This document shows, one piece after another, positions 1 through 8,840 of a stretch of DNA of 64,000 nt. Source of the stretch: a candidate division Zixibacteria bacterium RBG-1. GTDB lineage: Bacteria; Zixibacteria; MSB-5A5; DSPP01; RBG-1. The position numbers were made by a program, and so were the translations under genes. The notes beneath the pieces were generated by a model. The model saw only the letters and a list, made by a program, of their open reading frames with translations, searched no databases and was not told where the DNA came from. How positions within the stretch are numbered: the first letter of the stretch is position 1; each line of letters opens with the position of its first letter. The stretch is from positions 1,792,001 through 1,856,000 of the forward strand of contig AUYT01000001.1 of the NCBI GenBank assembly GCA_000447245.1, written 5' to 3'.

Positions 1-98
1 AATCGATGTGACTTAAGTGGATACTGCTAAAATCCTGTTTTTTGCTAAGATTACCCTTTTCTACCTATTTAATCGTCTTGAAATTCAACAACTTAAGC

Positions 99-1283
99 TT
101 ATTTTAGCTTATTTAGGGCCTGCTTGAGGTCGGAAATCAAATCCGGGGTATCTTCGATGCCGCAGGAGAGTCGAACCATCCCGGTACTGACATCAGCTTT
201 CTTCAAATCTTCCTTGGAAAAGCCGTAATGAGAGGTCAAGACCGGTAAGCTAGCTAAGGATTGTACTCCGCCTAAACTGGAGGCATTCAAAATCAATTTA
301 AAGCTATCAATTACTTTGGTAGCTCCTTTTAATCCTCCGCCGACTTCCAATGTGATCATTCCTCCAAAACCTTGCATTTGAGATGCAGCTAATTTGTGTT
401 GAGGGTGTGAAGGAAGTCCAGGGTAATATACTCTTTTGATTTTTGGATGTTTTTCTAAAAATTTAGCTATTGCCATCCCATTCTGATTCTGCTTCTCAAC
501 TCTAAGGGCTAGCGTCTTCATACCCCGCAATAGAAAATAAGCACCCATAGGGTCACAGGAGCCGCCTAGAATTTTTCTAAAATAACTGGCTTTTTTGATA
601 AAAGATTTTTTGCCAACCACAGTTCCTACAATTAAATCCGAATGCCCGGCTAAATACTTGGTGCCGCTTTCTATAGCCACATCGATTCCCATTTTAATTG
701 GTTTTTGATTGTAGGGGGTGGCAAAAGTATTATCTATGACCGTGGTTAAATTATGTTTTTTGGCCAGGGCTACTACTTTTTTGATATCCACTATTTTTAA
801 ATTGGGGTTAGTCGGAGTTTCGATGTAAAATACTTTGGTGCTTCTATCAACTAATTTAGCAAACGGCTCCAAGGTTTCACTGTCAATGTAATTGACCTGT
901 ATACCTAAACGAGGTAATATACTCATAAACAGATGATGAGTTCCGCCATACAGACTGCGGGTGGCTAGTATTTTATCGCCCGTGGAGCATAAAGTCAAAA
1001 TAGTGGTGGAAATAGCCGCCATCCCGGAGGTAAAAACCAACCCGGCTTCTCCTCCTTCTAACTGGGCGATTTTTTCTTCGGCGGCTCTGATAGTGGGATT
1101 CCCGTAGCGGGTGTACAGATATAAACTGGGGTCCCCTTCCTGGAATCTTTTTACTTTGGAGGTGGATTCAAAGACAAAGGTGGAGGTCTGGTAAATCGGC
1201 TGGGCTACCGCTCCTATGGGAAATTTCGGCTCTTCTCCTCCGTGAACCGCGATGGTTGAAAACAGACGGGATTTGGACTTCAC
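99..1283 (-). CDS. PLP-dependent trans-sulfuration enzyme (cystathionine gamma-synthase/lyase family)
   Basis: A 394-residue cytosolic enzyme of the Cys/Met metabolism PLP family, full length for the family. The PLP-binding lysine is K209 in the motif SGTKYLAGHSD, preceded by the cofactor-ring aspartate in VIDNTFATP (D184). The TRYGNPT motif near residue 58 contacts the phosphate of the neighbouring subunit. Members make cystathionine, split it, sulfhydrylate O-acyl-homoserine or degrade methionine, and these activities cannot be separated by eye. It lies 41 bases downstream of the glycosyltransferase gene on the same strand and probably shares its promoter. A cysteine synthase gene elsewhere in the window (40956-41876) is consistent with a role in sulfur amino acid metabolism. 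The family call is firm and the exact reaction is open. Confidence 0.93.
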   Translation of the reverse strand: MKSKSRLFSTIAVHGGEEPKFPIGAVAQPIYQTSTFVFESTSKVKRFQEGDPSLYLYTRYGNPTIRAAEEKIAQLEGGEAGLVFTSGMAAISTTILTLCSTGDKILATRSLYGGTHHLFMSILPRLGIQVNYIDSETLEPFAKLVDRSTKVFYIETPTNPNLKIVDIKKVVALAKKHNLTTVIDNTFATPYNQKPIKMGIDVAIESGTKYLAGHSDLIVGTVVGKKSFIKKASYFRKILGGSCDPMGAYFLLRGMKTLALRVEKQNQNGMAIAKFLEKHPKIKRVYYPGLPSHPQHKLAASQMQGFGGMITLEVGGGLKGATKVIDSFKLILNASSLGGVQSLASLPVLTSHYGFSKEDLKKADVSTGMVRLSCGIEDTPDLISDLKQALNKLK

Positions 1284-1324
1284 AATCTTCCGATTAAGAT
1301 GAAATTCAACAACTAAAACCGAAC

Positions 1325-2809
1325 CTAACTATTGAAACCCAGGTTCACTTGTTTGAATTTTCGGGAATGTGACCAGGAAAGTATAGTAACTATCCCAAAA
1401 CCGATTTGAAAAACCAAAAGCAATGGAATGGCTACATAAATTTTATTCGCCCAGGCATAAAAAATAGTCAGGGTCAGATACCCGAAAAAGATTAGCTCTG
1501 CCAGGGAGACCCAGTTATGCTGACTTTGGTATCTTAGGGGGGTCAAAAATGACAATTTCTTTTCGATTCCGTATTTGGGAGTCCGGACAAATTCAGTCTT
1601 ATAATTCCACAAACCTTCCAAAGCTGCTTTGGTGTTGTTGACCCACAGACCGATTCCTAAGGGCAACAAAATCGGCAGATATTTCAAAACCGTCTTCCAG
1701 TTTTTGTAAATCTCCTTCTGGGAACAGGCAAAATAAAACCAGACCGAGAGGGTGGTGGTTATAAAGAAAAATGTGTAAACCAAAAAGGCCTTATTCCAGT
1801 CCAGGTTTAACCACAAAGCTAAACTGGGTAAGATCAAAATCAGAGGAATCAACATAAATAGATAAGACAGATTATTGGTTAAATGGAAAGTGGCTTCCAA
1901 TTTCATAGGCCAGGGTAAGCCGGATTTCCAGATCACCGGCAAAAGTTTTTTGGCGGTCTGGACCGAACCTTTGGCCCAGCGGTGTTGCTGGGTTTTGTAA
2001 GAATTCATTTCTATAGGTAATTCCGCTTCACAGACCACGTCTGCTAAATAGATAAATTCCCAGCCGGCTAACTGAGCTCGGTAGCTTAAATCTAAATCTT
2101 CGGTTAGAGTATCCGACTGCCAGCCGCCAGAGGAGGCAATGGCCTCTTTTCTCCAGATACCGGCGGTGCCGTTAAAATTAAAAAATCGACCGGAGCGGTG
2201 ACGGGCAGTCTGCTCTATCATAAAATGCCCATCTAAAAAAATAGACTGAAGTTTAGTTAGGACAGAGAAATCCCGGTTCAGATGCCCCCAGCGGAATTGT
2301 ACCATCCCAATTTTTTCATCTGCGAAAAAGTCGATTGATTTCTTTAATAGATCGGAGGGAGCTTTAAAATCGGCATCCAAAATCACCAAAAATTCCCCTT
2401 TGGCTTGGTTCAGACCATACTGCAAAGCCCCGGCTTTAAATCCATCCCTATGCTCTCGATGGTAATAAACTATATCCAGGCCGGCTTTTCTGAACTTGTC
2501 TACTAATTCTTGGGCTTTGGCAGAGGTTTCATCTGTGGAATCATCCAGAATTTGGATTTCCAATAGCTCTTGGGGGTAATCCAGCTGACAGACTGAGGTA
2601 ATTAATCTCTCGATTACATAATATTCGTTGTAAATGGGGAGCTGAACCGTTACCGGAGGAAGCTTATCGAACTTTCTTTTGGGCTTCAGGGGTTTGTTTT
2701 TGTATTTGTAGTAAAGGTAAACCAGGTAGTAGCGGTGTAAACCGAACAGGGCTAAGACGACAACGGCTAAGAGGTAAAAAAACAGAATTATGGCGGTAAA
2801 TAGACTCAT
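1325..2809 (-). CDS. Membrane-bound family 2 glycosyltransferase, cellulose synthase-like
   Basis: A 494-residue processive-type GT-A glycosyltransferase in the inner membrane. One membrane helix spans about residues 4-24. The catalytic domain carries LPIYNE near 58, DDSTD at 89-93, the metal-binding DAD at 145-147, TED at 236-238 (catalytic base) and the QQHRW signature at 274-278. Several hydrophobic helices follow between about 310 and 480. This is the architecture of cellulose synthase-like and glucosyl/mannosyl lipid synthases, and the acceptor cannot be read from sequence. A near-consensus promoter sits 43 bases upstream. The trans-sulfuration gene follows on the same strand without an obvious functional link. 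Confidence 0.9.
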   Translation of the reverse strand: MSLFTAIILFFYLLAVVVLALFGLHRYYLVYLYYKYKNKPLKPKRKFDKLPPVTVQLPIYNEYYVIERLITSVCQLDYPQELLEIQILDDSTDETSAKAQELVDKFRKAGLDIVYYHREHRDGFKAGALQYGLNQAKGEFLVILDADFKAPSDLLKKSIDFFADEKIGMVQFRWGHLNRDFSVLTKLQSIFLDGHFMIEQTARHRSGRFFNFNGTAGIWRKEAIASSGGWQSDTLTEDLDLSYRAQLAGWEFIYLADVVCEAELPIEMNSYKTQQHRWAKGSVQTAKKLLPVIWKSGLPWPMKLEATFHLTNNLSYLFMLIPLILILPSLALWLNLDWNKAFLVYTFFFITTTLSVWFYFACSQKEIYKNWKTVLKYLPILLPLGIGLWVNNTKAALEGLWNYKTEFVRTPKYGIEKKLSFLTPLRYQSQHNWVSLAELIFFGYLTLTIFYAWANKIYVAIPLLLVFQIGFGIVTILSWSHSRKFKQVNLGFNS

Positions 2810-2851
2810 TTAGTTTGCTTTAAGAATCACCCTCTCCTTTAAAGTTACTTT

Positions 2852-2880
2852 ATATTAAAGTATCCCTTTCATTTTGTCAA
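2852..2880 (-). promoter_or_regulatory. Sigma-70-type promoter for the glycosyltransferase gene
   Basis: On the minus strand TTGACA (2875-2880) and TAATAT (2852-2857) are separated by exactly 17 bases. This predicts a start near 2845 and a leader of about 36 bases before the ATG at 2809. The -10 lies inside a small inverted repeat with 7-base arms TACTTTA and TAAAGTA. Confidence 0.75.
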
Positions 2881-2974
2881 CAATTTTTTTGATTCAAAAA
2901 ATGTGATGATAAAAAGTTACTTTCTGATATATTTCATTTGCATTTTATTTAAGACTTTCCTAACTTTATTCCCT

Positions 2975-5932
2975 ATGATTGGCAAGACCGTCTCTCACTA
3001 CAAAATCTTAGAAAAAATCGGTGAAGGTGGGATGGGTATAGTTTATAAAGCCCAGGACACCAAACTGGATAGAATTGTGGCTTTGAAATTTCTGCCCCAG
3101 TATTTAGCCTCTGATTTATCTGAAAAAGAGAGATTCTTTCACGAAGCCAAAACTGCTTCAGCTTTGAACCATCCTAATATTACCACCATCCATGAAATAG
3201 ATGAATATGAAGGGCAAGTTTACATTGTGATGGAGTATGTCGAAGGTACGACCTTGAAACAGATAGTTGAGGGTGAGCCCATTTCTCTAAAAAAGGTGCT
3301 TGACCTGGCTATTCAAATAGGCGAAGGCCTATTGTCGGCTCATGAGAAACAAATAGTGCATAGAGATATCAAGTCAGATAATCTCAAAGTTACTCCTAAA
3401 GGGCAGGCTAAAATAATGGACTTTGGACTGGCTAAGTTAAAGGGAGCAACCAAGCTGACTAAGGCTGGTTCTACTTTAGGTACTGCTGCTTATATGTCTC
3501 CGGAACAGGCTTCTGGAGAAGAGGTGGACCAGCGCTCGGATATTTTCTCTTTTGGAGTGGTTCTATATGAGATGCTTACTTCTAAACTTCCCTTCGGAGG
3601 TGAACATCATTCTGCCATAATTTATTCTATTTTAAATGAAGAACCGCAGCCGCTGGCCAGATTTAACAATAAAGTTACACCAGAGATAGAAAGAATAATT
3701 TCTAAAGCTTTAGCAAAAGACAAGGAAGAAAGATATCAACATGTGGATGACCTACTAGCAGATTTAAGAAGGGAAAGAAAGGGGCTAGAGTATGCCAAAT
3801 CTTCTATTTTAACCCAAACCTATGAACCTCCTAAACCCAAGAAGAAGATTTTAAAAGTTTTAATTCCTGCTTCTGTGTTAGTGTTTTTCGCACTTTTATT
3901 CTTCATTCTCAATCCCTTTAAAGTGGAATTTACAAAAGAGCAAACCGCACAAGCTTCTCAAAATTCTTTGGCAGTGATGTATTTTGAAAATATTCCTGAC
4001 CCAGAAGATAAAGACCATACCGGAGAAATGTTGACTAATCTTTTAATCACCTCTCTTTCACAAGCTGTGGGGTTAGAGGTTATCAGCAGGGAAAGATTAT
4101 ATGACATTCAAAAAGAAATAGGACAAACTGAGGCTAAAAATATAACTCCTTCTTTAGCATCACAGATTGCTCTAAGAGCTGGAGTTAAAACTATGCTTTT
4201 GGGAACTATTTTGCAAAAAGAACCCAACTTGGCGGTAACTTCTCGTTTGATTGAAGTTAAGTCAGGAAAAATCTTAAATTCCCAAAGAATAACCGGTTTT
4301 TCGGCGGCACAAATCTTTTCCTTGGTTGATAGCCTAGCTGTTTTAGTTAGAAATGATTTAGAAGTAACCCCTACTGTTGTCACCGAAGCTAAATCAGTTG
4401 CAGAAGTAACCACCAGCTCACCTGAAGCTTACCGTTCCTTTCTGGAAGGAGTAGAACTGTTGGATAAATTTTATTATGCTGAAGCTCAAGCGGCTTTAAA
4501 GAGAGCCATTGAGTTAGACAGTAATTTTGCTATGGCCTACTTCGTTTTATCCCTGGGTAATGGTGTGGATGCCGAAGCCCGAAGAAAATTTCTGCAAAAA
4601 GCCTGGCAATTGAGGAATAAAGTGACCGAAAAAGAACGTTTGCAAATTCAGGCTGCTTACGTGAGTTGGATAGAGAATAATCCACTTAAAGCAACTGAAA
4701 TTTTGCAAGAACTTTTGCGAAAATATCCCCATGAACAAAGAGTTTACGACAATTTAGCTAGATTTTATGCAAATTTGAACCAGTATGAAAAAGCCCTACA
4801 AACCTATTTGGCTGGATTAAAAAATGATTCCTTGGATAAGCTTTTATGGAACTCTCTGGCTTATGGATATGCTGGTTTAAACAGAAGAAAGGAAGCTTTA
4901 GATGCAGTAGACAAGTATTTAAAATTAGCACCCGGGGAACCTAATCCCTATGATAGTAAAGGAGAAATTTATTTTATTTTTGGGGAGATAGACTCGGCTT
5001 TATATTGGTATCAAAAGGCAGTTTCTTTGAGGTCTGATTTTATCAGCTTAGAGAAATTGGGATATCATGCTATTTTGTCACAGGACTATTCCACAGCAGA
5101 AAAATATTTTCAGCAGATGGGTTCAACTTCGGATAAAATTCAAAAAACCCAATCAGAATACGCTTTCTCCTTAATTCCAGCCCATCGAGGACAAATTAAA
5201 CAAGCTCTGAAACAGATGCTTGATAATCTATCTTCTCATAAGATTCGTAAATTTCAGAACTTTGTTTTGTTCGATTATTATACTTTGACCTTACAGGGCT
5301 ATGAAGTGGAAAATTATTCATCTATGTTGGAATATGCTAAAAAGCTTTCCATCGAGAGCAAAAAAGATCCAACCGACAAAATCTATGCACGAGATATATT
5401 AGCCTGGGCGTATTTGAAAAATGGAAATCCGAAGATGGCGTATCAAATATTAAATGAATTAAAAAGAGACATCGGTGAGAAATTACCAGCCTGGCAAGCA
5501 AATTATGATTATACTGTTGGACTATTAGCCTATGAAGAAGGTAAATATGAATCTGCTTTACAACAATTCAAAAAGACTTTAGAACCTCTTTTGCCAAATC
5601 ATGCTCCCCAGTTTCATTATGCAGTTAGCTTATTAAAAACCGGCCATATTACAGAAGCAATCAGCGAACTAAAACGAGTAACCTGGTGGTCTCCAATTTC
5701 TCTGGATCGTATAAATCTTACCCTTTTACCCTTGTCAGAATACTGGCCTATTGCCTCGGTGAAAGCTCACTACTGGCTGGGGGTAGCTTATGAACAACAA
5801 GGAGAAAAAGATAAAGCTATTAAGGAATATGAAAAGTTTTTAGAAATTTGGAAAGAGGCTGACCCAGAACTACAACAAAAAGAAATAAAGGATGCCAAAG
5901 AGAGATTGGCAAAGCTTAAAATAAAAGCTTAA
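2975..5932 (+). CDS. Membrane Ser/Thr protein kinase with TolB-like and TPR domains
   Basis: An eukaryotic-type (Hanks) kinase. Counting from the ATG at 2975 (985 residues), the glycine loop is GEGGMGIVY near 16-24, the ATP lysine is in VALKFLP near 38, the catalytic HRD aspartate is at about 131, DFG is near 150 and the SPEQ substrate loop follows. A membrane helix spans about 292-313. The outer part begins with a TolB/FlgO-like segment (SLAVMYFENIPD, then ISRERLYDI) and continues as multiple TPR-like helical repeats to the C-terminus. An in-frame GTG at 2903 would add 24 hydrophobic residues. I prefer 2975 because relatives start just before the sequence SHYKILEK. No sigma-70 promoter is clear upstream. 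It is one of two plus-strand blocks in the window and converges on the anti-sigma gene. Its substrate is unknown. Confidence 0.92.
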   Translation: MIGKTVSHYKILEKIGEGGMGIVYKAQDTKLDRIVALKFLPQYLASDLSEKERFFHEAKTASALNHPNITTIHEIDEYEGQVYIVMEYVEGTTLKQIVEGEPISLKKVLDLAIQIGEGLLSAHEKQIVHRDIKSDNLKVTPKGQAKIMDFGLAKLKGATKLTKAGSTLGTAAYMSPEQASGEEVDQRSDIFSFGVVLYEMLTSKLPFGGEHHSAIIYSILNEEPQPLARFNNKVTPEIERIISKALAKDKEERYQHVDDLLADLRRERKGLEYAKSSILTQTYEPPKPKKKILKVLIPASVLVFFALLFFILNPFKVEFTKEQTAQASQNSLAVMYFENIPDPEDKDHTGEMLTNLLITSLSQAVGLEVISRERLYDIQKEIGQTEAKNITPSLASQIALRAGVKTMLLGTILQKEPNLAVTSRLIEVKSGKILNSQRITGFSAAQIFSLVDSLAVLVRNDLEVTPTVVTEAKSVAEVTTSSPEAYRSFLEGVELLDKFYYAEAQAALKRAIELDSNFAMAYFVLSLGNGVDAEARRKFLQKAWQLRNKVTEKERLQIQAAYVSWIENNPLKATEILQELLRKYPHEQRVYDNLARFYANLNQYEKALQTYLAGLKNDSLDKLLWNSLAYGYAGLNRRKEALDAVDKYLKLAPGEPNPYDSKGEIYFIFGEIDSALYWYQKAVSLRSDFISLEKLGYHAILSQDYSTAEKYFQQMGSTSDKIQKTQSEYAFSLIPAHRGQIKQALKQMLDNLSSHKIRKFQNFVLFDYYTLTLQGYEVENYSSMLEYAKKLSIESKKDPTDKIYARDILAWAYLKNGNPKMAYQILNELKRDIGEKLPAWQANYDYTVGLLAYEEGKYESALQQFKKTLEPLLPNHAPQFHYAVSLLKTGHITEAISELKRVTWWSPISLDRINLTLLPLSEYWPIASVKAHYWLGVAYEQQGEKDKAIKEYEKFLEIWKEADPELQQKEIKDAKERLAKLKIKA

Positions 5933-5952
5933 AATTATTAGAAACCAGTTTT

Positions 5953-6210
5953 CTACCAGCCCTTTTCCCCGATAGAAATATCCTTTTGCAGTTTTTTAAG
6001 CTGGGTTTTAATTTTATTTATAAATTCTTCTGAAACTATCTCGCCTTTGAACTTGGCTTTAAGAAAATCTCTGAAACTAACTTCAAATTTGAACCTATTA
6101 AAGCAATCCGAGCAAGCTCGGCTATGAGCTTTAAACTCTTCACACAGGTCTGGATTTTTTTCCCTATCCACGTAATCCAGCAAAATCGGCTTCAATTCCT
6201 GACAATTCAT
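5953..6210 (-). CDS. RsrA-like zinc-binding anti-sigma factor
   Basis: An 85-residue soluble protein of the ZAS/zf-HC2 type with no membrane segment. It carries HX3CX2C as H29, C33 and C36, plus C3 and C23. From memory of Streptomyces RsrA, its zinc or redox residues C11, C31, H37, C41 and C44 have the same mutual spacing, offset by eight. That predicts a thiol-sensitive zinc site that releases the partner sigma factor on oxidation. The gene starts 2 bases after the sigma gene ends, so the two are translationally linked. It converges on the kinase gene with only 20 bases between them. The anti-sigma call is strong; redox sensing is inferred from the cysteine pattern. Confidence 0.88.
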   Translation of the reverse strand: MNCQELKPILLDYVDREKNPDLCEEFKAHSRACSDCFNRFKFEVSFRDFLKAKFKGEIVSEEFINKIKTQLKKLQKDISIGEKGW

Positions 6211-6212
6211 AA

Positions 6213-6794
6213 TTATTCTTTTACAAATCCTCTCTTCTTGGCATACTCATACAATGACTTTTGCAGCATCACTCGGCCCCGATGCAAACGGGATTTAACT
6301 GTGCCAATATTGGTATCCATAATTTCGGCAATCTCCTTGTAAGAACAATCTTCTATAAAAGACAAAATTACCACCATCCTGAACTCCTCCGGCAGGTTGT
6401 CCATAACTTTTTTAACATCATCTTCTACAATCTGACTGAAAAGTATCCGCTCCGGATTTTCATTCGGCTCCAAAGTTTCTTTCAGCAACAGTGAATATAG
6501 AAAATCCTCCTCTACTTCATCATAACTGACCTGGGGTGGTTCTTTTATCCTCTGTCGGTATTTATTATTGAATAAATTTGTCAGAATCTTCAACAGCCAG
6601 GCCTTGCAATTAGTCCCGGCTTGAAACTTGTTGAAAAACCGGAACGCCTTTAAATAAGTCTCCTGAACCAAATCTTCCGCATCCGATGTATTTTTGGTCA
6701 TCCTCAGTGCCACATTGTAGACCGAATCGATGTGCACCAAGGCTACCTGCTCGAACTCGGATAATTTTTTCTGGGTTTTCTTTAGCTTCAGCAT
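6213..6794 (-). CDS. ECF-type RNA polymerase sigma factor (SigR/RpoE-like)
   Basis: A 193-residue ECF sigma factor with region 2 (SVYNVALRMTKNTSDAEDLVQETYLKAF broken into its usual -10 recognition helices, about residues 23-50) and region 4 (LPEEFRMVVILSF, then a helix-turn-helix with GTVKSRLHRGR near 165-175). Length and layout match the SigR group that pairs with soluble zinc anti-sigma factors. The anti-sigma gene lies directly downstream. A GGGAAC-N18-GTT element 46-72 bases upstream of the ATG is the kind of site such sigma factors recognise, so autoregulation is likely. It is separated from ccdA upstream by 171 bases. Confidence 0.93.
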   Translation of the reverse strand: MLKLKKTQKKLSEFEQVALVHIDSVYNVALRMTKNTSDAEDLVQETYLKAFRFFNKFQAGTNCKAWLLKILTNLFNNKYRQRIKEPPQVSYDEVEEDFLYSLLLKETLEPNENPERILFSQIVEDDVKKVMDNLPEEFRMVVILSFIEDCSYKEIAEIMDTNIGTVKSRLHRGRVMLQKSLYEYAKKRGFVKE

Positions 6795-6839
6795 AAAGTC
6801 CTAAAGAAACCCCTTGAAAACTTATTCTTATTAGCTATT

Positions 6840-6866
6840 AACCAATCCGATTGTGAAAAAGTTCCC
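6840..6866 (-). promoter_or_regulatory. Candidate ECF (SigR-type) autoregulatory promoter
   Basis: On the minus strand GGGAAC (6861-6866) is followed after exactly 18 bases by GTT (6840-6842), then AAT. This matches the SigR-type layout (GGGAAT-N18-GTT). It predicts a transcript start near 6832, about 38 bases before the sigma-factor ATG at 6794. Confidence 0.6.
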
Positions 6867-6894
6867 AAAGGATTTCCTTTTTGTTAAAAAGTTC
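6853..6894. repeat. Pair of 12-base direct repeats around the ECF promoter
   Basis: GTGAAAAAGTTC at 6853-6864 and GTTAAAAAGTTC at 6883-6894 differ at one base and are exactly 30 bases apart (about three helical turns). The first overlaps the -35 box of the candidate ECF promoter. They could be a regulator site or a duplicated -35 element. Confidence 0.45.
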
Positions 6895-6899
6895 TATCT

Positions 6900-6920
6900 C
6901 CGACCTTCCTTTGAAGTCGG
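6900..6920 (-). terminator. Weak hairpin downstream of ccdA
   Basis: CCGAC and GTCGG, extended by TTC and GAA with one bulged base, form a stem around a CTTT loop. Read on the minus strand a short T-run follows about 9 bases later. It lies 46 bases past the ccdA stop and could end the long tilS-to-ccdA operon. Confidence 0.35.
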
Positions 6921-6965
6921 CCAGTGTTACGGATTAAGTTGTAAGGTCCTCTGGAAAGCTTCTCT

Positions 6966-7700
6966 TTACCCTAAATTTAGCCAGGGGAAATACTTGGCTA
7001 AAAACCTGGAAAGGACACCAATGGAGCCGGTGAAGATTAAGACTCCCATGGCGATTAAAAACGCACCGCTTACTATTTCTATGGTGCGGAAATGTTTTTT
7101 TAACCATTTGGAAAAACCCAAAAAATAATTAAAGCCGATGCCGGTGATTAAAAATGGAATTCCTATTCCCAAGGAATAGACCCCCAGTAATATCATTCCT
7201 TTGCTGACCGTATCTTGATTGGCCGCTAAAAGCAATATGCCGGAAAGAATCGGACCGATACAAGGCGACCAACCGAAAGCAAACGCCAGTCCTACTACAA
7301 AAGAGCCAAAAATTCCTATGGGTTTAGTCTGGGCTTGAAATCTTTTTTCATAATTGAGCCACTTGATTCTGAAGACACCTAACAGGTGCAGACCGAAGAC
7401 GATAATAATGGCTCCGGCAATCCAGTTGAACCAGTTTCTTTTAGAGGAAATAAACTGACCTAAAGAGGAAGCTGTGGCACCCAAAAGAACAAAGATCAAA
7501 GTAAAACCCAGAATGAAAAATAAGGTATTGATGATTACTTTGCGGAGAACTTCGGCTCTGGAACGGCTGACCAACTCTTCAAAAGTGGCTCCGGAGATAA
7601 AGGATAAATAGCCGGGCACAATCGGAAGAACACAAGGAGAGACAAAAGAAATAATCCCGGCTCCGAAAGCGGCGATTAATGTGACATTTTCTTGGAACAT
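6966..7700 (-). CDS. ccdA: CcdA-type thiol-disulfide electron transporter
   Basis: A 244-residue inner-membrane protein with six predicted helices. The two redox cysteines sit in SFVSPCVLPIVPGY in helix 1 and GWSPCIGPIL in helix 4, as in CcdA/DsbD-beta. It moves reducing equivalents from thioredoxin to periplasmic thioredoxin-like proteins, typically for haem attachment to c-type cytochromes. The start is supported by AGGA seven bases upstream of the ATG. A diheme lipoprotein encoded at 55957-56172 would be a client for such a system. The neighbouring redox-type sigma/anti-sigma pair fits a thiol theme, though the link is inferred. Confidence 0.93.
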   Translation of the reverse strand: MFQENVTLIAAFGAGIISFVSPCVLPIVPGYLSFISGATFEELVSRSRAEVLRKVIINTLFFILGFTLIFVLLGATASSLGQFISSKRNWFNWIAGAIIIVFGLHLLGVFRIKWLNYEKRFQAQTKPIGIFGSFVVGLAFAFGWSPCIGPILSGILLLAANQDTVSKGMILLGVYSLGIGIPFLITGIGFNYFLGFSKWLKKHFRTIEIVSGAFLIAMGVLIFTGSIGVLSRFLAKYFPWLNLG

Positions 7701-7763
7701 TAGCTTTCCTACTGGTTAATACGCATAAGTCGGATTTATATTAAGCTAATTTTGATAATTTTT

Positions 7764-8834
7764 TTAGATTTTCTCTAATTGGCTCTTCAGATAATCTATC
7801 ACCTTAATGGGAGTAGGGTCAACCCCATTCAAAATCGCCAGATAATAGCTGGTCCAATCCCCTAATTGAATCAGGTAAAGCATTCGGGAAAGTAAGCTTT
7901 TGCCCCGGCTTTCTATTTCGATAACTTCAATTTTTTGACTTTCTATAATCTCTTTAACTATATCCATACGGGCTTTGATTCTTTTATGGTCATCTTTATC
8001 TTTCAGAAATAAAACTGTGAAATCCGGTTTCAGATTATCGTTCTGCCACCCCACCAATTCGTTATGATTGAATTCCGGGAAGAAATTAACAAAAGCCAGA
8101 TTTTTGGCATTCTCGCAAATCTGCTGTTTCCAACGGATGGCAACCGTGTCCAAATAATCATAATCAGAATAGATTATGGGAATTTTTTGATTTATCTTGA
8201 TAGCCAGTGCTTTGGCCGGATTTTTGGAAGTTGCAGTCCCTTTCTCATATTTTTTAGTCTGCTTGGCTAAAAAAGAGGAGGTCTCTTTAATCAGACCGGT
8301 CTGGTTTTTTGCCAGCCCTAAACGAGAAAACAAAATCAAGAGAGCTCCCAAAGAATACCCCAAAGCTGCCCGGGGCGGCAACCTTCCCGGAACCAGCAAA
8401 ACCGGGTTTTTATCCTGCTTGGCTAGCTGATAAAGCTTGCCTCCGGAAGTGATGGCGATAATTTTAGCTTTTCTTTTTTTGGCTATGACATAAGCTGAAA
8501 GCGTCTCCTCGGTGTTGCCGGAGTAACTGGAAACCAGGACTAAGGAATTTTGGTTGACAAAATTCGGTAATAGATAATGCCTGCAAATCTGAAAAGGGAT
8601 TTTTAGCTCATATGTCAAATAGGAGCGGACCAAATCTCCACCGATGGCAGAGCCGCCCATTCCTGCCAAAATTATATTTTCAAATTTGAAATTCTTCCAA
8701 GCCGGTAAAGGAAAACTGTGAGTCAGAGCAATACTTTTCTCCAGCTGAAGGGGAAAGGATGCAAGCAATCCGTGCATATCCTTCTGGTCCAGCTTTTCAA
8801 TTCTGGTGAATTGGTCTAAGGTATGCACAAACAA
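7764..8834 (-). CDS. Bifunctional phosphoglucose/phosphomannose isomerase
   Basis: A 356-residue SIS-domain protein of the archaeal-type PGI/PMI family, which interconverts fructose-6-P with glucose-6-P and mannose-6-P. The first SIS domain has AGMGGSAIGGD and the phosphosugar loop SSYSGNTEET. The second carries CENAKN (catalytic glutamate region) and FNHNELVGW (catalytic histidine region). The frame begins with TTG at 8834, but a GTG at 8828 lies better placed behind GGAA and may be the true start. It follows ptsI by 6 bases, so phosphorelay and hexose-phosphate genes are co-transcribed. Confidence 0.92.
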   Translation of the reverse strand: MFVHTLDQFTRIEKLDQKDMHGLLASFPLQLEKSIALTHSFPLPAWKNFKFENIILAGMGGSAIGGDLVRSYLTYELKIPFQICRHYLLPNFVNQNSLVLVSSYSGNTEETLSAYVIAKKRKAKIIAITSGGKLYQLAKQDKNPVLLVPGRLPPRAALGYSLGALLILFSRLGLAKNQTGLIKETSSFLAKQTKKYEKGTATSKNPAKALAIKINQKIPIIYSDYDYLDTVAIRWKQQICENAKNLAFVNFFPEFNHNELVGWQNDNLKPDFTVLFLKDKDDHKRIKARMDIVKEIIESQKIEVIEIESRGKSLLSRMLYLIQLGDWTSYYLAILNGVDPTPIKVIDYLKSQLEKI

Positions 8835-8840
8835 GTTCCG

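Noticed and set aside
1-98. A gene or RNA at the left edge
   Set aside because: No start, stop or structured RNA that I can support is visible in these 98 bases.
2903-2974. GTG start adding 24 residues to the kinase
   Set aside because: The extra segment has no conserved kinase sequence and the ATG at 2975 matches the family start.
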